64,000 nt of DNA from Dermacentor variabilis. Lineage: Eukaryota > Arthropoda > Arachnida > Ixodida > Ixodidae. The notes beneath the pieces were generated by a model, which ran no database searches, was not told where the DNA came from, and saw only the letters and a list, made by a program, of their open reading frames with translations. The position numbers were made by a program, and so were the translations under genes. The stretch spans positions 25,813,868-25,877,867 of the forward strand of contig NW_027460291.1 of the NCBI RefSeq assembly GCF_050947875.1. Direction: 5' to 3'. Shown here one piece after another: positions 43,632-55,939 of this stretch (its first letter is position 1; each line of letters starts with the position of its first letter).

Positions 43632-43969
43632 GCTCCTGCATCACGTCCTGTGAAGCTGCGAGTTCCGTCGCCATTCCAATACGACATAACATCTGGTGAA
43701 GAGGAAAATCGGCTTGCATCATAGCCAAATGTAAGTGAAGGACTGCAATACTGCATTGTATTGTGAACCATTCCTACTGTCCAGTACCTGCCGCATGTAT
43801 TTCTTCAATTCTTCCTCGGAAGGTGTCTCCTGCCGTTCTTTTGCTCGACGCTGCTATGGCGTTATACTCACTCCAGCTCCTGCCTCCTGCTTCTCCACAA
43901 TAAATGCGGCCATACCTGCACCACCTTTCTTGCAATGCTCCCGCATGCCAGTGATTCCCTAGAATAAAT

Positions 43970-44515
43970 GGCGACGCGTCCTGCAGATTTGCATCGGCGC
44001 CGCCGCCAGGGACGCCACTCCGGAGCATAAAAAAACGTTGCTCGAGAACGCTTTGGTTGTGGAGAGCGTCAATTTCTACTTTTCCGCACTTGAAGAACAG
44101 ACGCATGCTGACATCAATGTAGGAGCCCGCCACGCCGTCGCACATAACACATACAAGGAGGCGAAGCCAGTTTTAGGCAAATGCTTTAAGACGGAAGGAT
44201 GTGAAACCTACACGCGCCTGCAATTCAAGCGAAGACTCCAAAGTGCCGATGAATCGACGGTGGACTTTCTGCAACACATTAAAACGTTGGCAAACTGTTG
44301 CAAATTCAGTGCAACAATGGACCCCATATGTAAGGACCACATACTTTTTGGGTTCCTCTCGCAGAAATTATGTGGCCGATTCATTCAGACGGGCAACGAC
44401 TTCACTGTGAAGAAAGCCATGGAAGTTGCTAAAGAAGAGAAATGGACGGATAACCTCATGCAGCAACATGGCGTCCTGCAGGTAGATGCCGTAACTCAGC
44501 GTCGAGAGCCATAAC
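43970..44515 (+). pseudogene. Gypsy gag-like fragment
   Basis: Gag forms the particle shell. Frame 44038-44514 (158 aa) is open: ESVNFYFSALEEQTHAD, YTRLQFKRRLQSADESTVDF, LQHIKTLANCCKFSATMD, KDHILFGFLSQKLCGRFIQT and FTVKKAMEVAKEEKW. The pattern of a helical core with a D-I-L-x-G motif and a final K-A-x-E helix fits Ty3/gypsy gag. A zinc knuckle is not evident (CVICGKKRTFLS near 44785 may be its remnant). Confidence 0.6.
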
Positions 44516-44889
44516 ATGGTGGACACGATGAGCGTCGTCGGCAAGATGCGCGCTGCCTCCCCGACCAGGTCAAGATCAAGATGGCGGCCAGCGGACCAGC
44601 TTCCCTCCCCGACCGGCTCAAGGTTAAGATGGTAGTCAGCAAGGGCAAGAAGATGGGCCTCTCCGTCAGGTAAAAAGACAACGGAAGCCTCGTTTCCCTC
44701 CGCGCCATCGGCTACCCCCCGGCGGATGCTTCCCCTGCTGCTCGCTGCATCCTTGGGCGAATTTTCATGGATGACCTGCCCGCAACAAATTCTGCGTGAT
44801 ATGTGGGAAAAAAAGGACGTTTTTATCAAACATGCTGTACGTCAGAAGTGGCATCTGGCAACGTCAATGAGCTGAATTCGCAAGACAGC

Positions 44890-45330
44890 ACTGTTGCAAA
44901 CAGCAACCGTCCTACACATTGAAGGCGCTGTCAGCGCCCTGTCGCTCATGCACGTTCCCGTACAGGTCAACGATGTGGTGATTCCGCTGGTGATATACAA
45001 TGGAGCGGTTGTGTCCTTTATGAATATTCTGGACTGCAAGAAACATTTTTTATATTATACATCCACCTCTTGCAATCTCGCCTGGTGGTCCAGAATTATG
45101 GCGAGAAAGTTGTCAAAACTTAGCATTCTTCAACGCAGCAGTTCATTTCTAAGGCAAGTCGGCATCAGTGAACTTTTACGCCACCGAGAAGGGCTCGTCG
45201 CATCTTGGGCTCGATGCCGTCAAGGCATCGATGGACATTGATGGAGCGACTTTGCCTTTGTCCAAGTCTCATCACCCTCACTGGACTCCGCCATTGTTTC
45301 CCAACGGACTAAATGTTGACCGACTTGCTA
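44890..45330 (+). pseudogene. Gypsy protease and linker remnant
   Basis: Frame 44894-45241 holds HVPVQVNDVVIPLVIYNGAV, where the catalytic DTGA of the aspartic protease reads YNGA, then VSFMNILDCKKHF. In another frame NFYATEKGSSHLGLDAVKAS matches the usual post-protease linker. Inactive. Confidence 0.55.
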
Positions 45331-45569
45331 AACTTATGCAGGGCAATGGACTTTGCAAGTCTCTATCCCCCGACTCTATCCTGCTACTACCCCAGCGAGC
45401 ATCCCCTATGTTCAAGTGTAGCGGCGGCATGCTCCATTCAAAACCCAAGTTAACTGTGAATCATGTATCGATTTACGTGCTGAGCGCATTCAAACTAGGT
45501 TTTCCGATAGCCGCACACATGCTAAGGACCATGCTCCTCTTAGCAATTCTGTTGAAATATAGTTAGACA

Positions 45570-46067
45570 GAGTTATTTCAGCTTTCGCATCAGTGACTTC
45601 TTCGTTCGAACGCAGTTTTTCGCATACTGCGAGTGTTTTACTATGCACCTGCTGAAGTAGCTCGAAAAAAGTGTTCCATGTTCAGCCGTAAGGCAAGAGA
45701 ACCAGGCACGATCACTATTGCAGATTGATGTGTCTAGTCAGAATGCATCATTGGCAGCGTCGACTGCTGAGCGCTATCAAAGAATCGCAGTGTTCCGTTC
45801 AGGCACTGATGCAAAGTCCGGCTGTGGTGCCCAGCCAAAATGAAGTTTACTTTTTGCCCGATAAGTGTATAACAGAGCCAAATGGATCAACACAGGCACT
45901 TTCTGAACAAATGCCCAGTCCTCATGCCGCGTTTTCTTATTATGATAACAGACATGTCTGTGAACCTTCGTGCTTCCATTAAGTTAAATAGGAGTGCTCG
46001 ATCCCAGCTTTTGCTGAGGAACAGGTCAGTGAGTCTTCAGACTCTTGAATGTTCTCCTTCGCACCCA
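45570..46067 (+). other. Degenerate element sequence, unassigned
   Basis: Between the protease remnant and the DNA element. Short frames (45725-45982) show no domain I can name; KLNRSARSQLLLRNRSVSLQ near 45980 might be polyprotein C-terminal sequence. Confidence 0.3.
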
Positions 46068-47042
46068 GGGGCGCTATAACGTAAAACTATTCCAAACTTT
46101 TCTATTGCAATTCTGAAATCAGCCCTCCGCGATTGGTCAAAAACTTTTTTGAACCACTCCCACTTCACCTGTCTATCACGCGACGTCACGAAAACCGCGA
46201 TAGCTCTCCATCTGATATGACGTCTACACACTGGTTATGCATCATTTGACCGAACAATAGAAAAATAGTTATTTCTGATTCGACGCCTTTTCGCCATCAG
46301 CCCTCAGCTATTGGTCAAAGGTTTCCGGGCTGTACCTACTTCACCTGCCTCTCACGCGACGCCACAAAACCGCAAGCACTCACCACGTCAAAGTGACGTG
46401 TAGGCGTTAAACATGCATTAATATGCCGAACAACACTTTTTTCTGAATAGCCCCAGGCTGCCTGGTTCCGAAAGGAATAAAAAATAGCTGCCGCCGATCG
46501 CTCAGGCACTGGCTACTGGCACCAGCTGGAGAGCATGAGTTTATCTGCGTATAATAAAACTTTTTTCGTGGCCGTGTAACGTTTTCAAATCCTTTCAGCA
46601 CGTTTACCACCTCGCTCTGCAAACTATTCTTTGCTGAGGATCCGTTTTAGCGGCATTCTTAACCTTCCGTTGCATGCCGCCGCGATTTTCGACCAGCCAC
46701 CTCAAGTAAGGGTAAACGGACCAGTCGCCGACGCCAGCAGCACTCTCTTCATCTGTTTATCAATTTTCGTTGCACTGGCTAGGCCCCATCGAATCTCTCT
46801 CCACTTGAACGCGCTCCTCACCTCTTGTGAGCCAATTAGACATGACAAGCCGCTCTGTCTAGGCAATGTTATTAGTTTTTCGAGCAAACAAAAGCGACCT
46901 CCTAGGAACGAGGAGAGCATTTGATTGGTGTGTTCAGCCAACCCTGCCGCTGCCCGCCGGATGCTTGCGTCAGCGGTAACGCAAATTTTACGTTAGCACA
47001 TTGCAATAAAACACATTGGAATAGTTTTACGTTATAGGGCAC
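46068..47042. mobile_element. ~975-bp DNA element with TIRs, copy 2
   Basis: Ends GGGGCGCTATAACGTAAAAC and the inverse of GTGCCCTATAACGTAAAAC share CTATAACGTAAAACTATTCC. CA flanks both sides (46066-46067, 47043-47044). It is alignable with 12627-13611 throughout, including the internal direct duplication (CACTTCACCTGTCTATCACG / CACTTCACCTGCCTCTCACG). No transposase. Confidence 0.85.
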
Positions 47043-47062
47043 CAGTTTGATATGGCGGGCGC

Positions 47063-47278
47063 TTGCGTGAGCGTGGAAGCTCAAACATACAGTCCTTGTC
47101 TCCTCCCCCTCCTTTGTCTGGTGGGTGTTTCACTGTGCATGCAAGCTCAGCGGTAACATCGGGGTCATCATTGGCTCCTACTGAGGGCATTGAGTGCGAA
47201 CTTCGTATGCTGAAATTGACTCGGCGTTCAAAGAGGCAGCGGAAGAAACCGCGCCATTTAGAAGAGTTTGTGCCTTAA
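47063..47278 (+). pseudogene. LTR-element polyprotein C-terminus
   Basis: Ends LTRRSKRQRKKPRHLEEFVP and a TAA, like the basic R-S-x-R-x-x-K-P tail closing gypsy polyproteins. It directly follows the DNA element insertion. Confidence 0.4.
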
Positions 47279-47881
47279 TGCATACAATGTATTTTATGCC
47301 AGTGCTTTGCATATTTCTGTATATTATTTCTCACCGTACAATTGTGTGAATATGTAAATTTGAAAAGGTGTTCAGCTGTTTTCGATTGCAGATGGCATTT
47401 TTGTATGTATGTATGATATCTGCAACATTTTCTCTGTCCTTCCATGTTATGAGTGCAGTGGCTGTCTTTCTTGTGTTACAAAAAAAAAAAGATATGCCGA
47501 GTGCGGAATGAGCTGATTCCATGCAGTTCAATTTTTCTTTATAGGGGGACAGAATACACGGATCCATCTCTATGAATTGCATAACTTAAAATGTTATGGA
47601 TGTTTATTGTGCGTGAAGAAGGTACATACAAGAGGTAATGTCACACAGTAATGTCAACTAGCGTTGAATTGTATAAGAATGGGCGTTATTTTCAATATCT
47701 GCAACAAAACACTAAGTGTATGATGTCCTTAGGTACACTCCTTGTATTGTCTCGGCTGAAAGCAAAATTGTACTAGGTAGCAGCTCATTAAGAATTGCAT
47801 GAGGCTGTCTCCTTTCCCCAGGCCTTTTCTAAAGAGAGGGGAATGATGTTGAATAGAAGTTTCGGTTTCGAAACCAAGGCT

Positions 47882-47918
47882 ACATGCCCTCAGGGGGCGC
47901 TGCCCCCTGAGGGCATGT
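47882..47918. repeat. Perfect 17-bp hairpin with 3-nt loop
   Basis: ACATGCCCTCAGGGGGC, loop GCT, then its exact reverse complement. It lies at the start of the GC-rich possible LTR. Confidence 0.9.
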
Positions 47919-48119
47919 CTGCTGGCCATGCTGCTGGTCTGCTGGGCATGTCAGCTGGCCGTGCCTACTTAAGCGATTGTTCGCAAATAAATTTCGTTGT
48001 TCGCCTCGGTACCCGCCTGTGTTCGAGATCCTCCGCCCAGCCGCCGTCCCGGCGTGCTCCTGCGTTCATCCCCGTGCGTGGCGCTGGCTGCATGGGGGCC
48101 GCGCCGACATAACAGGCAC

Positions 48120-49070
<951 letters not shown>

Positions 49071-49195
49071 CGTATAGGGAAAGTAGGGAAACTACAAACA
49101 ACGGAGTCGTAAAAGGAGAGTTCATAATAAGGGTTCAGAAACTTTGGTTATAGGAATTCATCGTTGTTTTTTTTTTTCGTTTATTTTTTTTCGTT

Positions 49196-49292
49196 TTTAA
49201 TATAGGTAGGACATTCGGCAATATAATAGCAAGAGCTTGGTGGAGCAACCCACCGCCCCCTTCCAAAGGGGACGCTCATAACATCCATCCAT
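49196..49292. repeat. Dispersed repeat edge with (CATC)n
   Basis: AGAGCTTGGTGGAGCAACCC, ACCGCCCCCTTCCAAAGGGG and ACGCTCATAACATCCATCCA form a block I recognise from tick genomes as a retroelement end. Its full extent is not visible. Confidence 0.4.
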
Positions 49293-50099
49293 CCGTGTCT
49301 TCTCTCCCGCTGGGACGCGTTTACGGTCCGTTACATCGCATTGCCTCACCGTGGGGCTCATTGCTCTTTGGTCCGGAAATACAGTTTACCTCGTCTTGCT
49401 ACCAGTGGGGGTCATTGCCCCCTGCTCTTTCTTGGAACCGAGGTGGCTGCTCGACTGGGGGGCCACCACAGCAACTCGGCAAACCTGCTATTACTTTCGA
49501 ATAAATCCAGTTGACTCTCCATTCTCAACCTGTCAAGACAAGTATTCCTTGCCGCTAAACCGAGCACGCAACAACTTCATTCATTGCTCACAACCTCTTC
49601 AGAAACTAAGTGGTATTGAAAAATTGCGTCCGGGAAAAATGACAATATTATTAAATTGGTTCTAGATTTTATCCCCGAAATTTCAAGCCATGGTCTTTTC
49701 AATGATAGATGTAGTGTAGCAGTAAAATAGATCTTGAGTTGTCGATGTTAGTACGCTCGTGGTAAATATTAAGACAAGTTTAGATGAAGATAGCACCCGG
49801 GGTGGCAAATGAAAGGCCTGAGAAGACATCTCTGACAAGGCAAGACAATTCGCTTCTGCTAATATTTGCGCTCTGCCAAACGGCAAACAGTGTGAACTCA
49901 GAGTGTTCTCCAGTGTTATAGGAGAAAAGAAAGTGAATTTTCCAAGCATGGTGGTTGTCGCGTTTGGGGGTTCTGAATTGATTCTGAAGCAGCAAGTCGT
50001 GATGTGGTGAGAATCATTCATGCCGGACTCCGAGGCATCGTTGGAATGATGTCCGTCGCCAGAAGCTACTGCATGGTGAGAAGCCATTGATCCTGAAAA
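49293..50099. other. Unassigned; probably degraded gypsy pol
   Basis: Lies upstream of the integrase remains. The long minus-strand frame 49683-50234 (183 codons) has no domain and runs antisense to the element, so I treat it as chance. Confidence 0.3.
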
Positions 50100-50860
50100 A
50101 TCAAAGTGCAACGCAATGCATCTCGTTTCAGGAATCTTGGAACGAACAGCCAAAGGCGCCCAGATGAATTGGGAACACGCGACCAAGATTTGGGAACTGC
50201 TACTCTTTGAATTTGCGGGATCACTTGAAGGCAACTTGTTTTTAGTATTTGTATATATGCATCAACTAAAGGGTTCGAAGTCAGATGTATGACGAGGGCA
50301 ACTTTTTCGGTCGTCATCAGAGAGCTTCGCGCACTATTTGCTTTTTGCACTTTTTCCTGCTTTTGGGATTCCGAAGAGAGTTGCCACTGGCAACATTACT
50401 GCATTTGTCTCCGCAGAGATGTATAGTTTTTACCATGGAAATGGCGTACAGTGCAGTAGAAAGTGCACCCTACCAACCAGCTACAAACGGGCAAGCGGCG
50501 CTCATAGACATCGAAGAGAAAGAAGCCCTGTTACGTGAATGAAGTGTTCACTTTAGACTGTGGTTGGCCATATTTATTTTCAAGAAACATTCCACTATGC
50601 GCACTCCAACAGCGAAGACAGCAGTCCAGCTGATGTTTAGAAGAGAGTGGCGGTGAAATATCCACAGTCCGCTCCCTACTGGTTCAACGCGTCGACATAA
50701 TTTTCCAGTCGCAACGAAAAATTTTATCCACACAAAACCGTTTGCACGCCACTTCAGAATGGGACCACGTTGGATTCCGGGTGTTGGTATAAGAGCAGTA
50801 AAACCAGTTTTACATTATCCAAACATGAACAGGCGAAACAAGGCTTCACATGATCCAGGT
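50100..50860 (+). pseudogene. Gypsy integrase remnant, catalytic residues lost
   Basis: Frames together give APQMNWEHATKIWELLLFEF and AGSLEGNLFLVFVYASTKGF (the first catalytic Asp of I-D-F-A-G is Glu), RCMTRATFSVVIRELRALF, FGIPKRVATGNITAFVSAEM (the Asp of S-D-N-G-T is Gly), YQPATNGQA, FIFKKHSTMRTPTAKTAVQL, MFRREW and FRMGPRWIPGVGIRAVKPVL, the C-terminal SH3-like part. Order and spacing are right for a complete integrase, but frameshifts near 50330, 50430 and 50540 and the changed residues make it dead. Confidence 0.75.
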
Positions 50861-51285
50861 CTGGTGCAGGTCTGCCAGAAAACACGAGCCACCATCCTCG
50901 CCGCCAGCGTCCTTGTTGCTGGACTGGCTGACGCTCGCGGAGACGATTTGATGGACCGGGATTCTCACAGCAGCGGCACCTATGCCGAGCGCGAGTTCCA
51001 ATATTACAAGAGAGCGGCGCACATATTCACACAGGCAACCATGCCCTCCGAAGAAATCTGGAGTTCTCGACTAACACGGGGGAAGGATACTGTCTCGTCT
51101 GGCGACCGCACAGGTTTCTGTTTATACATGATGACGATGATGATTTATTGAGATGCCCTTTGAAACGGGCCGATTACAAACTGTCACCGAGCCTGCTTGA
51201 GCTAACCACGCATGCTGTACATGTTTTTCGTTCTAGTATTATGTACACATCTTCACCTTTTTTCTCCTCCTCAATTATTCTGTAT

Positions 51286-52304
51286 CTATGTTGCACCGCT
51301 ACCTATTCCTATAGGGGATCCAGTTGTGTCAATCTCTTCCCTGTTTTTTTTCCACCAATACTCTAAACGACTCTTGCTTATCTCGACTGCGGACCAGTTG
51401 ATGCTTGCGTCTAGATTAAATCGAAGCGCATGTGAAAGTTGTACGCTACGTAGTTCTCTCGCTGGGTGAATCCCTTCGCATTTCATTAGGATAGGCTGAG
51501 CGGTCTCCAGATTTTTGCTGCAACATACAGATGCCTCATGTAATTGCGAATATTTGCTCCGGTATTTTTTGTCCTTAGGCGACCAGTCCAAGCATCAGAT
51601 AGCAAGGCACGTCCCTTCCTGTTATCGACAGATGTTTCTTTCTAATTTCTATAATCTGATTCTTGTAAATCTCCGTGGTCTATTTCGTTTCCATTCTTTG
51701 CATCCAATTTCCTACATATGCAGCTCTCACTTTCTCTTTGATTACTCCTGGTTGTATATTTACGCTTTTAATTACCTTGTACTTGGTTCCCAATATTCTT
51801 TACCTCTTCCTCCATTGTGTGTCCACACTCTTTAGGTAGAGCTATTCGTGCACTTTAGCCGTCCATTTATTTTTATTACTGTTCCGAAGTTTTTCTTCAA
51901 AACCATTTGTGATCGGCGCTTCTCTGACTTGAAACGAGGCTCAACTCATGTCCCGTTGCGCAACTTAATTGATGGTTATACAATCAGCTCCCAAACCCAA
52001 CCGGCCCACCGATCTTTGGTTTACATTTAATGCCACTCTGTTCCGATTTTAGGATCAGAATGGCATTTGCGAACGTCGGCGCTGGCACTATGACTCCTTT
52101 CCATATTCAACGCACCATCTCATATCTATTGTGGCCCCACAGTACCCTATGTTTCATCATTGCTGCATTCCGCTTCCCTTTTATTTTTAGATTATCTTGG
52201 TGAGTGCTTGAGTCTTTCCATTGTTTATGTATACGCCGAGCTTTTTGAATCGACATCACATACTTACTCGTCTCTTCATTAAAGATCGTAATTCCCGATT
52301 CCAC
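51286..52304 (-). pseudogene. LINE thumb and C-terminal domain
   Basis: SGITIFNEETSKYVMSIQKA and IKGKRNAAMMKHRVLWGHNR (52304-52107), then WSPKDKKYRSKYSQLHEASV, CCSKNLETAQPILMKCEGIH and INWSAVEISKSRLEYWWKKN (51591-51286). The Cys/His pattern near the end (C-C...H-x5-C-like, here L-M-K-C) matches LINE C-termini. 51592-52106 has too many stops to read. Confidence 0.7.
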
Positions 52305-52566
52305 TGTGGAAAATTTAAGGCCTTGATTTGTCGTTTAGTTGCCACACATATGGGCCAGTGTCTGTAAACCTCTTGCATTGTCCGTTAGTAACACTCTATC
52401 GTTCGCATACATGAGTGCAGGGGCCATCTGTTGCAGCATTGTCTATTACACCCGTATGATGAACGAAATCCTAATTGACTGTGTTGCAGTTGTCTTTCTA
52501 TGCGCTTAACATAAAGCGGAACAACAATGGAGACAGAGAGCACCATTTCTTAAGTCCGTTGTGAAT

Positions 52567-52920
52567 TTACACCACTTCATTACAATTTTGGCCTTCCCAT
52601 ACAATTTTCTCATGGTTGTCTCTACATATCTCCCTCAGCATCTCCATAAAATCGTCATATATGCCTCCGTGCTTGAGTATATCCCATATTAACTCCATGT
52701 CTACGTTGTCGTAGGCTCCCTTAATGTCTAGAAATGCTATCTCTAAAGGTCTATTCTGAGCTGCTGATATCTCTATGCACTGAGTTACAACAAAAATACC
52801 ATCTTCTAAGTCTCTGCCTTCTCTGAACTCATTCAATAGTTTCCCCAGTACATGATTTGTTTCCGCCCATTTTGACAATTGTAATTTTATTGCTTGCGTT
52901 GCCATTCTATTAGCACCGGC
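52567..52920 (-). pseudogene. LINE reverse transcriptase, fingers and palm start
   Basis: MATQAIKLQLSKWAETNHVL, GKLLNEFREGRDLEDGIFVV, TQCIEISAAQNRPLEIAFLD and IKGAYDNVDMELIWDILKHG. The catalytic FLDIKGAYDN (first Asp) is present. The YADD part lies in the broken stretch 52310-52560, where LMYANDRVLLTDNA-like remains have Asn for the first Asp. Confidence 0.75.
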
Positions 52921-53214
52921 GTTACTGTAAACGGCATGTACGAACTCGCCCTATCCTTGTCGCCTTTGCCTTTGTTGCTGAAGATTCACCTTGCTTCCAC
53001 GCCATTGAGCTGTAATTTTCTTCTTTTTAGTGACTTGTTCAAGGCATTCGTCAGCATTGATTTGCTCCGTGGACCAATGTTTTTAATGGCCTGTATTACG
53101 ATTTCATCGAGTCCTGCAGCGGTGTTATTAAGGGCATTTTCTCCTGCTTTTTCAGCAAAAGTTTTCTGTAGTAAATTTTTATCTCTCAGGCTTCTATGTT
53201 GGTGCTGGACCTGT

Positions 53215-53793
53215 TTAGGTCGGAATTATTCTTTCTTTTGTGCCGAAGTTAGCCCTAACAGTGTCTGTGATGTACCGCAGCGCACGGTCTGCTCGGATGA
53301 TGTTACCGCATGGATCCCTTATAGCCGTCTGCAAATTTTTATTGGGAGCTCCGAGTGCTCTTACTTGGTTGCAGAATCTCTTGGTGCGTCTTTTTTTTTT
53401 TTCCTTTGCAAATGTTATGCACCCAACGTTCACTTGTGTATTTAATCTTCTCTTGCAGAAGCTCACTCGCCACGCTTTTCGTTTCTCGGTATTTTTTTCC
53501 ATCTGAGCAACACCTCTTCTTCGCGTAATTCCATGTTTTTGGCTTCTCAATGATCCCTACACATCTGTTTACGCTCTTCAATATATTCCTTTCTTTCCTA
53601 GTTCCTCAACTTACGTGGTTTCCTCTTTCCAAACCAAGATGTTTTTTTTCTTTGCCTGTCTTATCTCCCTCTGCATAACGTCTACCAGTTCCTTATACTC
53701 CGGGAGTATTGTAGGAAATGCCTCCATTTTCTTCTCTATATTTTTTTCGCCATGTCTGTTATTTGCGCTTCTAGCGGCTGCCCCACCAAACAT
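53215..53793 (-). pseudogene. LINE linker between endonuclease and RT
   Basis: YKELVDVMQREIRQAKKKNI, VRALGAPNKNLQTAIRDPCG and NIIRADRALRYITDTVRANF: the basic linker and the D-x-x-G-N segment that precedes RT in LINEs. Frames change at about 53600. Confidence 0.55.
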
Positions 53794-54182
53794 GAGTGTT
53801 TTCGATGGGAGAGCATCGGTTTTCGCGAATAACTAACCATAGAAGCCATCTTTAAAAAATTTGCCGTGCAAATCGGTTCTACACTCCTAGCCCGACATCT
53901 CATGCAAGCGGTACTAGTACTTAGGGCTTAAGACCCATTGCAAAGTGCGTGCAAAGTTCGAAGTATGACAGTCAATGAAAAAGTTGAAAATTTGGTGATC
54001 ATTTGGACAGAAAAAAATATTTGCGGAGAAACTGTTGCATCGATTTGTATATTCCCGAGGATTTAGCGACTTAAGTGACTTAGCTTTTAGCCGGTTGCTA
54101 CAGCTACTCTTGAAATCTCAAAATTTTTTTTTCAAAATTTCAGTTTTCACAACAAGGTCACGGTATTGAGCGTCGTAGATAT

Positions 54183-54290
54183 ACAGGGTATCCAAGGCAA
54201 CGTTAGCCTTTAGAATATGCAAGGACGCAATAAATGATATTCTGTCAAACAATGACGTAGCGCACAAGGAGGATTTTTTTCATATTTGAG
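54183..54290 (+). repeat. Dispersed repeat edge TACAGGGTATCC
   Basis: TACAGGGTATCCAAGGCAAC resembles the start of the repeat at 11543. The copy is short or strongly diverged. Confidence 0.3.
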
Positions 54291-54560
54291 CTGTCAATAA
54301 TAAGATGAGATTGTCACTAACCTTTAGAGCGCAGGTCTTAGGCGCCCGATCCTGCATTAAGCGTGGGCGTGCTTCAGCTTCCCTCGTAACCGAGCGAACG
54401 AGCACAGCGAAGGATGAAAGTGCGAACGAGGAGCCCCGCGGGGGATGGAAAACGGCGAGAGCGAAGAGATCCTGAGGAGGAAAGCAAAGGAGGAGGGTTG
54501 AGGATGTTATCCGCCTAGACAAGAAGGCCTGAGTGCTCGGCGAGTGACGTCACGGAGAAG
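54290..54560 (-). repeat. Composite repeat, right block
   Basis: On the minus strand TTTCATCCTTCGCTGTGCTC, GTTCGCTCGGTTACGAGGG and CGCCTAAGACCTGCGCTCTA align with about 15140-15245. Confidence 0.6.
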
Positions 54561-54599
54561 AGGCCGGCGGCGCGCTTGGGGATACGGGTTGAATGAAGG

Positions 54600-55397
54600 G
54601 ATCGCAGCTTTGTTCGCCTAACAACAGTATGCTTCCATTGACCACTGCACACTTTTTCTTCAGTCGAAACTGCGGAATGAGCAGCAGACACCTTACAAAG
54701 CATTTATTTAGAGGCACAGATACAAAGCAGCTTTGTAAAGCTTGTGCAGGTATTGATGCCAGCAGCTTGTATAGCGTCGCGCTTTGTCGTTTTTGTAATG
54801 TACGTTTTTATGAATTATTATTATTATTTATTATGACCCATACTTCATACCTATTACTTCAAATAATTTGAATCCATAAAAAGTTTTCCTTCCGTATTTT
54901 GTACTTATGGTTTTCATGGCGCGGCAATGTAACGCACTCGATTAGTTTCACAATGCGTATGAACAATTTTATTGGGGACACATGTACTTATACCAATCTA
55001 GATTATGCTTAAACTAATCATTTCACTTTCGAAGCACTAATTACCGCAGTCCACTAATTTACAACTCAAATAAGTTTAGAAATGGGATCTAAAACATTCG
55101 TGCAGCTATTTACAAGGAAACAGCTGCCTTATTGCGCAGAGTTTCAGCTTTTCTCTTCCTTGCCTTAGCATTGGTATCCAATATTTTATCATTCACCTTG
55201 CAGCAGTAGTTCTTCAATAAGATATTCGTGCTACATCAGAAAAGGTGCCTTACCACAAATTCACATTTGTGTTCATCCTCGCAGGGGTCGAACTCTGAGG
55301 AATCATCACTTTCTGTAAAGGCACTTTCTGTAATTGAGCAATTAACCTTTCCGTATTTTTCAAAAGTAACTATTTAAGCAAGTTCTGAACATCTTAC
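54600..55397. other. Insert-like stretch, no gene seen
   Basis: Lies between the two composite-repeat blocks. On the minus strand TGCTCAATTACAG followed by SAFTESDDSSEFDPCEDEHK (about 55330-55258) could be an acidic exon of the THAP gene, but it lacks the missing THAP cysteine and histidine. Confidence 0.25.
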
Positions 55398-55556
55398 CCT
55401 GGAGTGCGGCAATACAATGAAGTCTGCACGTGGTAGCGCCCTAATCCAGGCAGTCTGGGCTTCTTCATATTGCGGAAACTTGAAGACATGATTTTTCTGC
55501 CCAGATTTGTGCATGTAATTGCTTCGGCAATTGAGCACGCAGCACTTATTAGGTAT
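55398..55556 (-). pseudogene. THAP-domain first exon, start codon lost
   Basis: THAP domains are C2CH zinc modules that bind DNA, in host regulators and P-element transposases. On the minus strand: IPNKCCVLNCRSNYMHKSGQ, KNHVFKFPQYEEAQTAWIRA and LPRADFIVLPHSR, followed by the donor GGGTAAGA. The first zinc ligands (the second C of CC, and C of LNC), the invariant W and the F-K-F-P box are present. The C-x2-H half belongs to the next exon, which I cannot find. The family start is usually M-P-x-x-C-C; here the Met codon is ATA. A longer frame runs up to 55739 without a convincing alternative start. Confidence 0.7.
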
Positions 55557-55939
55557 ACCTTGGCATGGCACTCCACATTCCGGGGCAATGAAAACTCGCG
55601 AAACACACAATCGCAAGCACAGTACAAACATTGAGACTACCATGCACTGGTTACGTCTAGAAAAAAAGAATGTGCGTTCGGAAGCATGCAACAGCATGGC
55701 CGAGCATGCCGGGACTTGTTTAACACCGAAGCTATTCAAGGAGCGGAAGGGCTCCTGGAACTAATCGAATTGTTGTCGCCACCGTCGTGCCCTCGGTGTT
55801 CTCCGAGTAGACGGGGTTAACCATTGTATATCTTCGGCGCTTCATTTTCCATACAGGTGCGCCGCTCGTAGCTTCGTAGCACGCTGCGCGGAACTTCTGT
55901 GTAGGCCTCTTTTGCGTGACGTAGCTTAAGGGGAGAGGG

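Larger units (their letters stand above)
43270..48115 (+). mobile_element. Degenerate Ty3/gypsy element (gag, protease, C-terminus)
   Basis: Plus-strand remains: a possible LTR and primer site region (43270-43700; ACATAACATCTGGTGAAG), gag (43970-44515), protease (44890-45330), a polyprotein end (47063-47278) and a GC-rich possible 3' LTR (47800-48115, ending GCCGCGCCGACATAACA). RT and integrase are not recognisable. A SINE and a DNA element are inserted. Confidence 0.5.
51125..53800 (-). mobile_element. Minus-strand LINE of a tick family with ATCATC tail
   Basis: Linker, RT and C-terminal domain in order from 53800 down to 51125, ending CTCAATAAATCATCATCGTC. Its 3' end matches the cluster at 48120-49070. 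Confidence 0.75.

Noticed and set aside
49683..50234. 183-codon minus-strand open frame
   Set aside because: It is antisense to the region leading into a plus-strand gypsy integrase, has no domain, signal or splice support, and its composition does not resemble a conserved protein.
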